Positions 48,951-58,041 of a stretch of 64,000 nt of DNA are shown piece by piece. Origin of the DNA: Opitutia bacterium (GTDB taxonomy: Bacteria; Verrucomicrobiota; Verrucomicrobiia; Opitutales; Opitutaceae); assembly GCA_947453695.1 (NCBI GenBank), contig CANGHW010000004.1, positions 1 through 64,000 on the forward strand, in the 5' to 3' direction. The notes beneath the pieces are model-generated. The model searched no databases and was not told the DNA's origin. It worked only from the letters and a program-made list of their open reading frames with translations. Position 1 is the first letter of the stretch. Every line of letters begins with the position of its first letter. The position numbers and the translations under genes are program-made.

Positions 48951-49241
48951 TGTGGGCTTAGGTCTCGGGGCACGTAGGTTAAAAATGGTCGCAAGGACGG
49001 AGCGGGAGGGCGTAGACGGAGCGGGAGGACTACTCAGAGCAGGTGGTAGCGGGACAGGCGGGTGGGAGGCTTCGGACGGAGGGAAACATAGGTTCGGCTT
49101 ATCGCTTATCGGCGCGATTTGCCGCGGCCTGATCACAAAATGGTCACGTTTTGATTTGTTCCCGTGTCTTAAGTCGCCGCCGCCGCAGGCAGATAGTCGT
49201 GCGCGCCCGGCGTGGGTGTAGCGCAGCGATCCATGGGGCAC
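48951..49241. promoter_or_regulatory. Upstream region of the porin-cytochrome cluster with a repeated GTGA motif
   Basis: About 290 bases with no gene. On the minus strand, positions 49131-49148 read gtgac-cattttgtgatca: two GTGA half-sites 11 bases apart, which would lie on the same face of the helix. The 9-mer tcacaaaat (49133-49141) also occurs in the divergent MCP spacer (40846-40854). This could be a regulator site, for example for a CRP/FNR-type factor. No clear -10/-35 was found. Confidence 0.35.
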
Positions 49242-49267
49242 AAAAAAGGCCGACCCGAAGGTCGGCC
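49242..49267 (-). terminator. Terminator of the S46 peptidase gene
   Basis: On the minus strand ggccgacc-ttcg-ggtcggcc forms a perfect 8-bp stem with a UUCG-type tetraloop, followed by six T. It is 26 bases after the stop. Confidence 0.95.
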
Positions 49268-49292
49268 GGGGAATTGTCGGGGAACAAGCGGC

Positions 49293-51377
49293 TTAGCGCT
49301 TACCGTTGACGAGTTCGTTGGCGAGGGCAGGGACTTCGTAGACCTTGCGCAGGGCCTCGAGAATGCCGGCGCTGTGCACGCTGAGGGCGCGGGCCTGCTT
49401 GTCTTCGTAGCCGAAGTCGCCGGACAGGGACTGGATGTTGCCGTCGAAGATGATGCCGATGAATTCGCCCGCGGCATTGACGGTCGGGCTGCCAGAGTTG
49501 CCGCCGATGATGTCGCAGGTGCTCACGAAGTTGAACGGCGTGGCGAGGTTGAGGGCCGACTTCTTCTTCAGCCAGCGCTCGGGCAGCTCGAAGTCGCCCT
49601 TGTTGCCCTGCTTCGCGGCGCGCTCGTAGAGGCCGGCGTAGGTGGTGAGAGCGGGGACCTTCTGGCCATTCTCATCGTAGCCCTTCACGGGGCCGTAGCT
49701 GAGGCGGAGGGTGAAGGTGGCGTCGGGGTAGTTGCCGGCGCCTTCCAGGGCGAAGCGGGCTTTGCCGATGATGGCCTGGGCCTGCTGCTTGGTCTCGTCG
49801 GCGGCCTCGGAGATCTTGCGGAGCGAGCGGGCCTCGGCGTCGACCGCGCGGGCGACCTCGATCAACGGGTCTTTCGCCGCGGCAACGGCAGCGGCGCCGC
49901 CTTCGTAGAGTTTCTTCCGGAAAGCGACGTCGCGGACCTTCGTCGTGTTGATGAGCTCGGCGGCGCGGGCGCGGGGGGACTTGCCGGCGAGGACGGTTTT
50001 GACGACGGGGTCGTTTACGCCGAGCTGCTCGACCAGGTAGGTAAGCGAGTCGGCGAGGGTGACGATCTCGAGATCGGTGTAGATCGGCTTGTCAGAGAAG
50101 AGCTGCTGCTTGAAGGACTCGCGACGGGCATCGGAGTATTCGCGGAGACGCTCGCCATTGGGCTTGGGCGATTCGTCGGCCACGCGCAGGAGGGAGCGGG
50201 CGAGGCCGTAGGAATCGGCATTGAAGGCGACGGAGCCCTCGAGGAGACGCTGGCGGGTGACGATCGCGGCTACCTTCTTCTGGGCCTCCGCGATGCGGTC
50301 AAAGGCGGCGAGGGCTTCTTTACCGTCGGCGCGGTCGGCGAGCTGCTTTTTGAAAGCGGCCTCGGTGGCGACCTTGGCGCCGAAAAACTCCGGGTCCTGC
50401 AGCGCGGCGATGGCGCCATCGCGGGCCTTGCGGGTGTTTTGGATGCCGAAGAGCTCGTCCTTGGCGCGGCGGGCGTTTTCGGCGTCGCGATTGCTCCAGT
50501 TGGAGAGGAGGACCTCACGGCGCTTCAAGAGCGCGAGCTGGTAGGGGAACTGGTTGTCGCGGATGTATTCGAGTTCCGGGATGGTGAGCAGGCGGCGGGT
50601 GGTGCCGGGGTGTCCGGAGACGAAGGAGAGCTCGCCGTCCTTGGCGCCCTCGGCCGACCACTTCAGGAAGTGCGGGGGCTTGATGGGCTGGCCGTTTTCA
50701 TAGACGCGGAAGAAGCACACATCGAGGTTGTAGCGGGGATACTCGAAATTGTCGGGATCGCCGCCGAAGAACGCGACGCCCTGCTCGGGGGCGAAGACGA
50801 GGCGGATGTCGGTGTATTTCTTGAAGCGATAGAGATGATAGGCGCCGCCCTGATAGAGGGTGACGACATCGCTGCGGAGGCCGGTCTTGGCGAGCGACTC
50901 TTTCTCAATCTCGGCCGTGATCTTGCGGCGGGCGAGCACGGCGGCTTCGCCAGTGGCGCCGACCGGGATGGCGGCGTTGACGCGGAGGGTGACGTCTTCG
51001 ATGGACTGGAGGACGTTGAGCTCGAGATCGACACACTTCTTTTCGTCGGCCTGTGTGGCGGCGTAGAGGCCGTCGCGGAGGTAGTTGTGTTTCTCGTCAG
51101 AGAGCTTCTGGAGATCGTCGGCGCCGACGTGGTGGTTGGTGATCACGAGGCCATCGCCGCTGACGAAGGAGGCGGAGCCGCCGCTGTTGAAGCGGACGGA
51201 TGACTTCATGAGGTGCTCCAGCCAGGCGTCGGTGAGCTCGATGCCGTATTTCTTTTTGATCTGGTCGCGCGGCGGAGCGGAGTAGAGCCACATGCCTTCG
51301 TCGGCACGGGCGACGGAGCCCGCGGACAGCGCGAGGAGCGCGGCGAGGGCCGGGGTGAGGAGGGAACGTAATTTCAT
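49293..51377 (-). CDS. S46-family dipeptidyl-peptidase (DPP7/DPP11-like), secreted
   Basis: 694 residues with a signal peptide ('LTPALAALLALSAGSVARA'). The N-terminal 'DEGMWLYSAPP' and the catalytic His in 'TNHHVGADDLQ' (about 80-90) belong to the chymotrypsin-like half. The catalytic Ser is in 'IIGGNSGSPTVN' (about 620-631). The central helical insert of about 250 residues is the S46-specific cap. These enzymes remove dipeptides from the N-terminus of peptides in the periplasm or at the surface and serve peptide scavenging. S1 specificity (DPP7-like or DPP11-like) cannot be fixed by eye. It is monocistronic with its own terminator. Confidence 0.92.
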   Translation of the reverse strand: MKLRSLLTPALAALLALSAGSVARADEGMWLYSAPPRDQIKKKYGIELTDAWLEHLMKSSVRFNSGGSASFVSGDGLVITNHHVGADDLQKLSDEKHNYLRDGLYAATQADEKKCVDLELNVLQSIEDVTLRVNAAIPVGATGEAAVLARRKITAEIEKESLAKTGLRSDVVTLYQGGAYHLYRFKKYTDIRLVFAPEQGVAFFGGDPDNFEYPRYNLDVCFFRVYENGQPIKPPHFLKWSAEGAKDGELSFVSGHPGTTRRLLTIPELEYIRDNQFPYQLALLKRREVLLSNWSNRDAENARRAKDELFGIQNTRKARDGAIAALQDPEFFGAKVATEAAFKKQLADRADGKEALAAFDRIAEAQKKVAAIVTRQRLLEGSVAFNADSYGLARSLLRVADESPKPNGERLREYSDARRESFKQQLFSDKPIYTDLEIVTLADSLTYLVEQLGVNDPVVKTVLAGKSPRARAAELINTTKVRDVAFRKKLYEGGAAAVAAAKDPLIEVARAVDAEARSLRKISEAADETKQQAQAIIGKARFALEGAGNYPDATFTLRLSYGPVKGYDENGQKVPALTTYAGLYERAAKQGNKGDFELPERWLKKKSALNLATPFNFVSTCDIIGGNSGSPTVNAAGEFIGIIFDGNIQSLSGDFGYEDKQARALSVHSAGILEALRKVYEVPALANELVNGKR

Positions 51378-51570
51378 AGGGGGCGGACCGTGTCATAACG
51401 GCGCCGCGAGGCGAGTCGGAAGATGCTATCCGCCGTGGCGGGGCGGAGGGGGAATTCAAACCGGTTTTACCGGCCACAATGGGGGCCCTTTCGCGGGCCG
51501 ACCACTGGCCGGGTGGTGGGGCCCATCGGGCGTCGCGGGGGGCAGCAGACTCCGGCTCGGCCGAAAAGGA

Positions 51571-52602
51571 TCAGCTCGCGAGCGGGGTGAGGAGATACCC
51601 GCGGGGTTGGCCCCGGTAGAGGCCGTGGCCGACGATGGTCCCACTGGCATTGACGGCGACGGCTTCCTCGATGTGCCAGTCGGTGCGGTCGTCGATCAGG
51701 TCCTCCAGCCGCACGAGTCCGTCCTCCGGGGTCCAGCGGAACGCCCGGCGCTCGCCGGCGGAGTCGATGAGGCGACCGACGACCGTGCGGTTATCATTGA
51801 CGCCGAGAGCTTCGCTCGTGCACGCGCCACCCATGCTGAGGTCGGTCGTGTGGCCATCCTGCCAGAGAAACGCTCGGGTCGTGCCGGCGGCATCACGCGC
51901 GTGGCCCACGACGAGCCCTTTGGGACTGAGGGCGGTGGCCCAGGAGTGGGCACCGTTGAAGCCGGGGATGGGCGTGTAGGCGCCTTGGCGCATACACCAA
52001 GCCTGAGTCTCATCAGGCCCGGAGCCGAGCGGGGTGGCGTTGAAAATGATATCGCCGGCATCGTTGACGCCCGTGGTAAACGTCGTGCCGCCCTGCGGAG
52101 GCACGAGAAACCGAGCGGGAGTGCCCGGGGCCACGAAGAACGCTCGGCTGAGAGTGAACTCGCCGGCGTCGAACAGGACATTGCCGACGACCAGGCCGTG
52201 GGCGTTGACGCCGCGGGCGATGCTCACGGAGTCGGGCCAATGCCGCTCGCCGAAGGTGCCGAGGTGGGAGGCCCACGCCCGCAGTTCCCGCGGGCCCTCG
52301 CCGGTGACACCCGCCATGAGACCGTTGGAACTCAGACCGAACAACGGGGCCTGCCCGGTGGCGACGCCGGCCGGCACGCGCAACGTGCCCGTCAGGCAAA
52401 AGCCCCGGGATGGATCTTCCGGAGCCAGACCGAAGGCGCACGCCGCGATGTCGCCATTGTCATTCAGCGCGACGGGACGGAGGGGTGACCCATCGACGTG
52501 GGAGCCGAGGTGGGCGAGGGTATAGGCGCGCGGCGCGGGAAAGCTGGATGAATCGCCGGCAAAAAAAGGGTGGCGGGAGCCAGGCTGGACAAGGGCGGGC
52601 AT
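51571..52602 (-). CDS. HAF-repeat protein
   Basis: 343 residues from ATG 52602; the longer frame overlaps the divergent parC start and has no homology. At least seven repeats of the HAF type are seen, such as 'ALNDNGDIAA', 'GLSSNGLMAG', 'GVNAHGLVVG', 'GVNDAGDIIF', 'ALSPKGLVVGHA', 'GVNDNRTVVGRL' and 'AVNASGTIVGHG', several followed by 'AFLWQDG' or 'AFRWTPE'. The repeat is found in proteins thought to be extracellular. No signal peptide is visible with this start, so location is uncertain. Function is unknown. It is divergent from topoisomerase IV subunit A. Confidence 0.75.
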   Translation of the reverse strand: MPALVQPGSRHPFFAGDSSSFPAPRAYTLAHLGSHVDGSPLRPVALNDNGDIAACAFGLAPEDPSRGFCLTGTLRVPAGVATGQAPLFGLSSNGLMAGVTGEGPRELRAWASHLGTFGERHWPDSVSIARGVNAHGLVVGNVLFDAGEFTLSRAFFVAPGTPARFLVPPQGGTTFTTGVNDAGDIIFNATPLGSGPDETQAWCMRQGAYTPIPGFNGAHSWATALSPKGLVVGHARDAAGTTRAFLWQDGHTTDLSMGGACTSEALGVNDNRTVVGRLIDSAGERRAFRWTPEDGLVRLEDLIDDRTDWHIEEAVAVNASGTIVGHGLYRGQPRGYLLTPLAS

Positions 52603-52790
52603 GGGGGGAGCGGAGCGGGAGGACCGACGCAATAGCATCGATGCAGCGGGAGGCGGCCGGGCCGCGATGGCGGATTGACGAGTGGCGGGGAATCGTTGAC
52701 GAGCGGCGGGGCGTGGCGAAATCCCCGCCGCTTGACGCGGCGCGCGGGCGCGTGGCAGCCTGCGCGTTTTACCAATCTCTTCCGCGCGCG

Positions 52791-54959
52791 ATGCCCAAGA
52801 AACCCACTGCGAAAAACTCCGACCAACCCGAGCTGCCACTCGACAGCGCTGCGGCGCCCAAGGGTGAGACGCCCGTGCCCGCGGCGCCCGCACCGGCTGC
52901 GCCCGGTGGAGCCGAAGGCACGCCGCCCGCCGCACCCGCCGTCGATGCGGCGGCGCTCGCGGTGCCGGCCGATGGTCCCGCGGTCTTTACGCCCGGCCCC
53001 CGCCGCGGCGGTGCGACCGTGCAGGAGGAAGACTCGCCGCTCGCGAAAAACTATCGCGGTTGGTTTCTCGAATACGCCAGCTACGTGATCCTCGATCGCG
53101 CCGTCCCGCACATCGACGACGGCTTGAAGCCCGTGCAGCGCCGCATTCTCCATACGCTCTGGGACATGGACGACGGGCGTTTCCACAAGGTGGCCAATGT
53201 CGTCGGCCGCTCGATGTCGCTCCACCCGCACGGCGATGCCTCGATCGGCGCGGCGCTCGTCGCGATCGGCCAGCGCGCCTTCCTCATCGAGCCGCAGGGC
53301 AACTACGGCAACCTCCTCACCGGTGACGAAGCGGCGGCGCCGCGTTACATCGAGGCGCGTCTCACGAATTTCGCGAAGGATGTGCTCTTCAATCCGAAGA
53401 CCACGGAATGGCAGTTGAGCTACGACGGCCGCGCGAAGGAGCCCGTCACGTTGCCCGCGAAGTTCCCCATCGTGCTCCTCGAGGGTGCTGAGGGCATCGC
53501 GGTCGGTCTCGCGACGAAGATTCTCCCGCACAATTTCAACGATCTCTGCCGGGCGGCGATCAATCACCTCCAGGGAAAAACCTTCCGCATCTATCCCGAT
53601 TTCGCCACGGGCGGCATTGCGGATTTCTCGGAATACAATGACGGCGAACGCGGCGGCAAAGTGAAGGTCCGCGCCAAGATCGAGCAGCGTTCAAAGTATC
53701 TCCTCGCGATCACCGAGCTGCCGTTTGGCTCGACGACGGAGACGCTCATCGAGTCGATCCTCTCCGCCAACGCGAAGGGCAAGATCAAGATCAAGCACGT
53801 CGACGACAACACGGCCGACTCGGTCGAGATCCTCGTCCACCTCCCGCAAGGCGCGGAGCCGGACAAGGTGATCCAGCAGCTCTACGTTTTCACGAACTGC
53901 CAGATGCAGCTCTCGCCCGCCGCGTGCGTGATCGAGAACGACAAGCCGCAGTTCCTCGGCGTGAAGGAAATCCTCCGCCGCAGCGTCGAGCGCACGCGCG
54001 AACTCCTGAAGAAGGAACTAGAGATCAAGCTCGGCGAACTCGAGCAGCAGTGGCACTGGGATTCGCTCGAGCGCATTTTCATCGAGGAGCGCATCTACCG
54101 GAACATCGAGAAGTCGAAGACCTGGGAGAGCGTGCTTGAGGAAATCCGCGCGGGGTTGAAGCCGTTCATCAAGGACCTCCGTCGCGAGGTCACTGACGAG
54201 GACATCACCCGCCTCACCGAGATCCGCATCAAGCGCATCTCCGCCTACAACCGTTTCCAAGCCGACGAAGCCCTCAAGAAAATCGAAGAGGGGATGAAGG
54301 AGACGAAGGCACACCTGAAGAATCTCACCGGCTACACGATCGCGTGGTTCGAGATGCTCCAGGAAAAATATGGCAAGGGGCACAAGCGCCGCACGAGCTA
54401 CGACGAGATCGAGCAGATCGACGCCTCGGCGGTCGTGTCGGCCAACCAGCGCCTCTACGTCAACAAAGACGACGGCTTCATCGGTCTAAACTGGCGTCAG
54501 CACGAATACGTGCAGGACTGCACGATCCTCGACAGCGTGCTCACGATCATGCGCGACGGCTCGCTCAAGGTCGCGAAGGTGGCCGACAAGGTCTTCATGG
54601 GCCGCGACATCATCCACGTCGCGATCTTCCCGAAGGATGGCGACACGGCGTTCTACTCCATGGTCTACCAGGACAAGGAGAGCGGCAAAGCCTTCGCGAA
54701 GCGCTTCCAGATCGGCGGCCTCTCGCGCGACAAGCTCTACCCGCTCGTGAAGAACGAGGGCTCGAAGATCGTGTGGCTGCACGTCGCGAAGACGGAGAAG
54801 GAAATGCCCCGGCAGGTGAAGGTCTTCATCGACGGCCGCAGCGGTGCACGCGTGCGCGAAGTCGACTTCGACCTCGGCACGATTCCGGTGAGCACGCGTA
54901 GCGCCATCGGCGTCACCGTCTCGAAGTGGCCGGTGAAGGACGTGAAGCCCGTGGAGTGA
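52791..54959 (+). CDS. parC: DNA topoisomerase IV / gyrase subunit A
   Basis: 722 residues from ATG 52791. An Ala/Pro-rich N-terminal extension of about 75 residues precedes the breakage-reunion domain: 'YASYVILDRAVPHIDDGLKPVQRRIL' spans about 89-114 and the active-site tyrosine is in 'AAPRYIEARL' (about 183-192). The linker coiled coil is followed by only a short C-terminal part ending 'KWPVKDVKPVE'. The lack of a GyrA-type beta-pinwheel of six blades suggests ParC or a Bacteroidetes-like topoisomerase IV A subunit rather than GyrA. The partner ATPase (ParE) is not adjacent. Confidence 0.88.
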   Translation: MPKKPTAKNSDQPELPLDSAAAPKGETPVPAAPAPAAPGGAEGTPPAAPAVDAAALAVPADGPAVFTPGPRRGGATVQEEDSPLAKNYRGWFLEYASYVILDRAVPHIDDGLKPVQRRILHTLWDMDDGRFHKVANVVGRSMSLHPHGDASIGAALVAIGQRAFLIEPQGNYGNLLTGDEAAAPRYIEARLTNFAKDVLFNPKTTEWQLSYDGRAKEPVTLPAKFPIVLLEGAEGIAVGLATKILPHNFNDLCRAAINHLQGKTFRIYPDFATGGIADFSEYNDGERGGKVKVRAKIEQRSKYLLAITELPFGSTTETLIESILSANAKGKIKIKHVDDNTADSVEILVHLPQGAEPDKVIQQLYVFTNCQMQLSPAACVIENDKPQFLGVKEILRRSVERTRELLKKELEIKLGELEQQWHWDSLERIFIEERIYRNIEKSKTWESVLEEIRAGLKPFIKDLRREVTDEDITRLTEIRIKRISAYNRFQADEALKKIEEGMKETKAHLKNLTGYTIAWFEMLQEKYGKGHKRRTSYDEIEQIDASAVVSANQRLYVNKDDGFIGLNWRQHEYVQDCTILDSVLTIMRDGSLKVAKVADKVFMGRDIIHVAIFPKDGDTAFYSMVYQDKESGKAFAKRFQIGGLSRDKLYPLVKNEGSKIVWLHVAKTEKEMPRQVKVFIDGRSGARVREVDFDLGTIPVSTRSAIGVTVSKWPVKDVKPVE

Positions 54960-55855
54960 GTCGACTAGGTTGACGCTTCCTTTGGCGGTGCGCCGCGTCG
55001 AGCAACGGGCTCGCGCGGCCTGGCGACCGGCACGAGGCGTGAAGCGCGTGCTGCGTTCAGCGAAGCCGGCACGCACGGGCGCCCTACCCATCGCGCGCAA
55101 GCGGGCAACTGACGACGGTGTTAACTGGTGGCCGTGAAGCTTGGGTGGGGCTGCAACTGGCCAGGCGGCTGACCTCTCGGGGACGGTTCAGACGGCAAAC
55201 GGAGTATCTCGGACGCTAAACGGAGGGTCGAAGACACTGGAAGGACGGTCTCAGACACAAAACGGTCACTCTCAGGGACAAAAAGGAGCGTCTTAGACAC
55301 AAAACGGACCTTCTCCGACGTAAAACGGACGCCTTTAGACACAGAACGGAGTGTCTCAGACGCAAAACGGAGTGCCTCAGACGTAAAACGGCGTGCCACA
55401 GATGCTAACCTGTGTCATAAAGATGTCGGCGGGAGTCATAAAGATGCTGGCAGGACCGTAAAAGATGCCCGCAGGGGTCATAAAGACAGCGGCAAGACCG
55501 CAAAAGATGTCCGCCGGAGCGATAAAGATGCCCGCAGGACCGCTAAGGCTGGCGGCAAGAGGGGCCCAGACCCTGACCAGAGCGCCTCAGACGGCGGCAA
55601 GAGCGACCCAGACCACGAAAAGCGCGACTATGGAGGCGGCAGGCCCGACTCGGGCGCGGCTCTGACCGCGCAAGGCGGGGGCGAGCGCGCGTTTCGGATC
55701 CGGCCGCACTTGGGTGACGCCGGACGCGCGGGAAATCTGGCGTGGCCTGAGGGATGGGCGAATTCGCGATTGACGGTGCGACGGGGTTTTCTTGTTTCCC
55801 GGGGACCCCGACGCCACCCCGCGTCTTACCCCCCACTTCCACCTGAGGCTTCGTC
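54960..55855. other. Intergenic stretch after parC holding the repeat array
   Basis: Nearly 900 bases with no conventional gene. The first 225 bases show nothing I can name. The array follows (55186-55640). The last 215 bases lead to the next start, with a TGAGG ribosome-binding site at about 55845. One plus-strand frame is open from 55173 to a TGA at 55857-55859 that overlaps the next ATG, but it contains no ATG, GTG or TTG before or inside the array. Confidence 0.6.
55186..55640. repeat. 21-bp tandem array, about 21 degenerate units
   Basis: The array keeps an exact 21-base period with no insertions or deletions. Units 1-10 (55186-55395) resemble tctcagacgcaaaacggagtg. Units from about 55416 to 55541 resemble cataaagatgcccgcaggacc. 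The last few resemble gcctcagacggcggcaagagc. All align in one register with a central gac/gat. The plus-strand frame over the array encodes heptads such as SDAKRSV and KDARRTA. There are no spacers of the CRISPR kind. Confidence 0.85.
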
Positions 55856-56356
55856 ATGAGCAGCTTTCGCATCCGCCCGCAATTCACCCACACCGTGCAG
55901 GCGAACCTGGACGCCACGCGGGAACAAATTCTCCAAGCCCTCGCACAGAAGGCGCCAGGGTTCGAGGTGCGGGCGTTTCCCGAATTCATCGCGATTCATT
56001 TTGCCGAGGGCGAGCGGCGCTACTGGTCGCCGCGGCTCTTTCTCAATCTCGGCACCACTGAGGCCGGCGTGACGCGTATCGAGGGCATTTACGGACCGGA
56101 AATGGAAATCTGGTCAGTCTTCGTCTATGGCTACCTCGCGACCGGACTGCTCGGGACTTTTGCCGGTATTTTGGGTTTCGCCCAGCGTTCGGTCGGGTCG
56201 GAGCCGTGGGGCTTGTGGGTCTTGGCGGCGATGCTCGTGGTCGCCCTGCTGCTCTTCGTCGGCGGGCAGATCGGAGAAAAACGGGGCGCGTGGCAGACTT
56301 CGGAGTTACATCGCGCCTACGAGGCCGCGGTGGGGCGTCCGACGGAATTTCACTGA
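55856..56356 (+). CDS. Hypothetical two-helix membrane protein
   Basis: 166 residues. A soluble N-terminal region of about 85 residues ('FRIRPQFTHTVQANLDATREQ', 'FPEFIAIHFAEGERRYWSPRL') precedes two membrane helices ('VFVYGYLATGLLGTFAGILGF', about 88-108, and 'GLWVLAAMLVVALLLFVGGQI', about 118-138). A short C-terminal tail follows. I do not recognise a named family, though the layout looks conserved and the codon pattern is coding. A good ribosome-binding site (tgagg, 7 bases before the ATG) supports the start. Confidence 0.75.
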   Translation: MSSFRIRPQFTHTVQANLDATREQILQALAQKAPGFEVRAFPEFIAIHFAEGERRYWSPRLFLNLGTTEAGVTRIEGIYGPEMEIWSVFVYGYLATGLLGTFAGILGFAQRSVGSEPWGLWVLAAMLVVALLLFVGGQIGEKRGAWQTSELHRAYEAAVGRPTEFH

Positions 56357-56400
56357 GCCGTGCACTGACCGGCGACACGGCGCCGGGGGGAGCGCGCGGG

Positions 56401-58041
56401 TTAGGTTCGCGGCGTGGCGGTGAGCTCGGTCAATGCGTCGGCGATGGCGCGGTCGCTGCGGCAGCGGGGCATTTTGTGCTGACCGCCCCACTTACCCTGG
56501 CGGCGTTGCCAAAGCTCAAACGTGCCGGGCGGGACGAGTTGCACGGTCGGCGCGTCGAGTCCGCCGCCCTTGCGCTTGGCCTCATAGTCGTCGTTGAGCC
56601 GCTGCAGTTCGGTGTCCAATTCGAGGGAGAGCTGCGCGAGCGGGGGCGTCGCCCCGGGCTGGAGTTCGATCCACCATTCATGGCGGCCGCGGCTCGGGCC
56701 GCGAACGGAGTCGGCGAAAACCGGGGCCACGTGAAAATTGGCGATGGTGAGGCGGTGACGCTGGCACACGTGCGACAGGGTGTCGGTGACTTCCTTCTCG
56801 ATGACGTGTTCGCCGAAGGCGCTGAGCTGGAGTTTGGTGCGGCCGACGTAGACGAGGCGCGGCGGCTCGGTGGACGTGAAGCGCACGATGTCGCCGATGA
56901 CGTAGCGCACGAGGCCGGCGGGCGTGGTCATGACGAGTGCGTAGTCGACGCCGGTTTGCACGCCGGAGAGGGGCACGGCTTTTCCTCCGAGCTCGGTGAG
57001 GCGCGAATCATCGAAGTCGGCCAGCGGAATGAATTCGTAGAAGATCCCGGCGTGGGTGAGGAGCCGCAGACCGGCGCCCGACTCGGCGTCCTGCACGGCG
57101 ATGAAGCCCTCCGAAGCCGGGTAGACCTCGTGGAAATTGACGGTCGGGCCGAGGGCGGCGCGGAGTTCGTCCTGAAACGGCCCGAGGGGGACGCCGCCGT
57201 GGACGAGGCACTCGAAATTCGGCCAGAGGTCCTGCAGGTGGGCGATTTTTCGTCGCTGGAGCGCGGCGTGGGAGCGCAGCGAGGCCGCGAGGATCAGCAC
57301 CCAACTCGGGATGCCGGCGAGCATCGTGATATCGATCGAGGCGGTGCGGCGCACGATGGCGTCGAGTTTGGCAGGCCAGTCGGAGATCTGGGCGATGTCG
57401 CGTCCCGGCTCATAGAGGTGCTGCTCCACCCAGCGCGGGAGATTGAGGGCCGTGATGCCGCTCAGGTCGCCGGCAAAGGCGGCGTGCGGGAGCATCTCCG
57501 GCAACGGCGTGAGGGCGGTCGATCCGCCGAGGAAGAGGTGGCGTCCGCGAAAGACCGAAGCACGGCCGGTGCGCGCGGCGTAGTAGAGCAGCGAGTCGAG
57601 GCCCGTTTGCCGGAAATGTCCGAGCATGGCGGACGTGATCGGGAGAAACTTGGTGCGGCCGGCCGTGGTGCCCGAGGATACGGCGAAGTGATTGCACTGG
57701 CCGGGCCAGAGGACATCCGCCTCACCGCGCTTCATCCGCTCGATGGCGGGCGCGAGCGTCTCGTAGGTTTGCGGTGCGATCCGGGATTGGAAGGCCGCGT
57801 AGTTGAGCTGGCTGGTGAGCGCGGCGGCGCGCCAGTGCGACGTGTGGGAAAGTGGAGCGACCAAGCCGCGAAAGACGGCCTCCTGATCGCGCAAGGCGGT
57901 GTGCGGTCGGCGCAGACGCCGGCGGGTGCGGGCGGCGAGGACGCCGGCGCCGAGCACGGAGAGCTGCTTCGTCCACGGGAGACGGGCAGCAGGGGTGGGC
58001 TCGGCTGACATGGCAGGCGAAGGAGCGGTGGCAGTGTTCAC
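56401..58041 (-). CDS. GH3 (auxin-responsive promoter) family acyl-adenylating enzyme
   Basis: 546 residues, the usual size of plant and bacterial GH3 proteins. The ATP/AMP motifs are 'SSGTTAGRTKFLPIT' (about 123-137), 'EVYPASEGFIAV' (about 317-328) and 'RYVIGDIVRF' (about 388-397). GH3 enzymes adenylate a carboxylic acid and join it to an amino acid or other amine. The bacterial substrates are mostly unknown. The start overlaps the stop of an alpha/beta hydrolase gene by 4 bases, so the two are made together and may act on one metabolite. Confidence 0.88.
   Translation of the reverse strand: MNTATAPSPAMSAEPTPAARLPWTKQLSVLGAGVLAARTRRRLRRPHTALRDQEAVFRGLVAPLSHTSHWRAAALTSQLNYAAFQSRIAPQTYETLAPAIERMKRGEADVLWPGQCNHFAVSSGTTAGRTKFLPITSAMLGHFRQTGLDSLLYYAARTGRASVFRGRHLFLGGSTALTPLPEMLPHAAFAGDLSGITALNLPRWVEQHLYEPGRDIAQISDWPAKLDAIVRRTASIDITMLAGIPSWVLILAASLRSHAALQRRKIAHLQDLWPNFECLVHGGVPLGPFQDELRAALGPTVNFHEVYPASEGFIAVQDAESGAGLRLLTHAGIFYEFIPLADFDDSRLTELGGKAVPLSGVQTGVDYALVMTTPAGLVRYVIGDIVRFTSTEPPRLVYVGRTKLQLSAFGEHVIEKEVTDTLSHVCQRHRLTIANFHVAPVFADSVRGPSRGRHEWWIELQPGATPPLAQLSLELDTELQRLNDDYEAKRKGGGLDAPTVQLVPPGTFELWQRRQGKWGGQHKMPRCRSDRAIADALTELTATPRT

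Noticed and set aside
55186..55640. CRISPR array
   Set aside because: The units are contiguous 21-mers that diverge gradually; there are no constant repeats with unique spacers and no cas genes.
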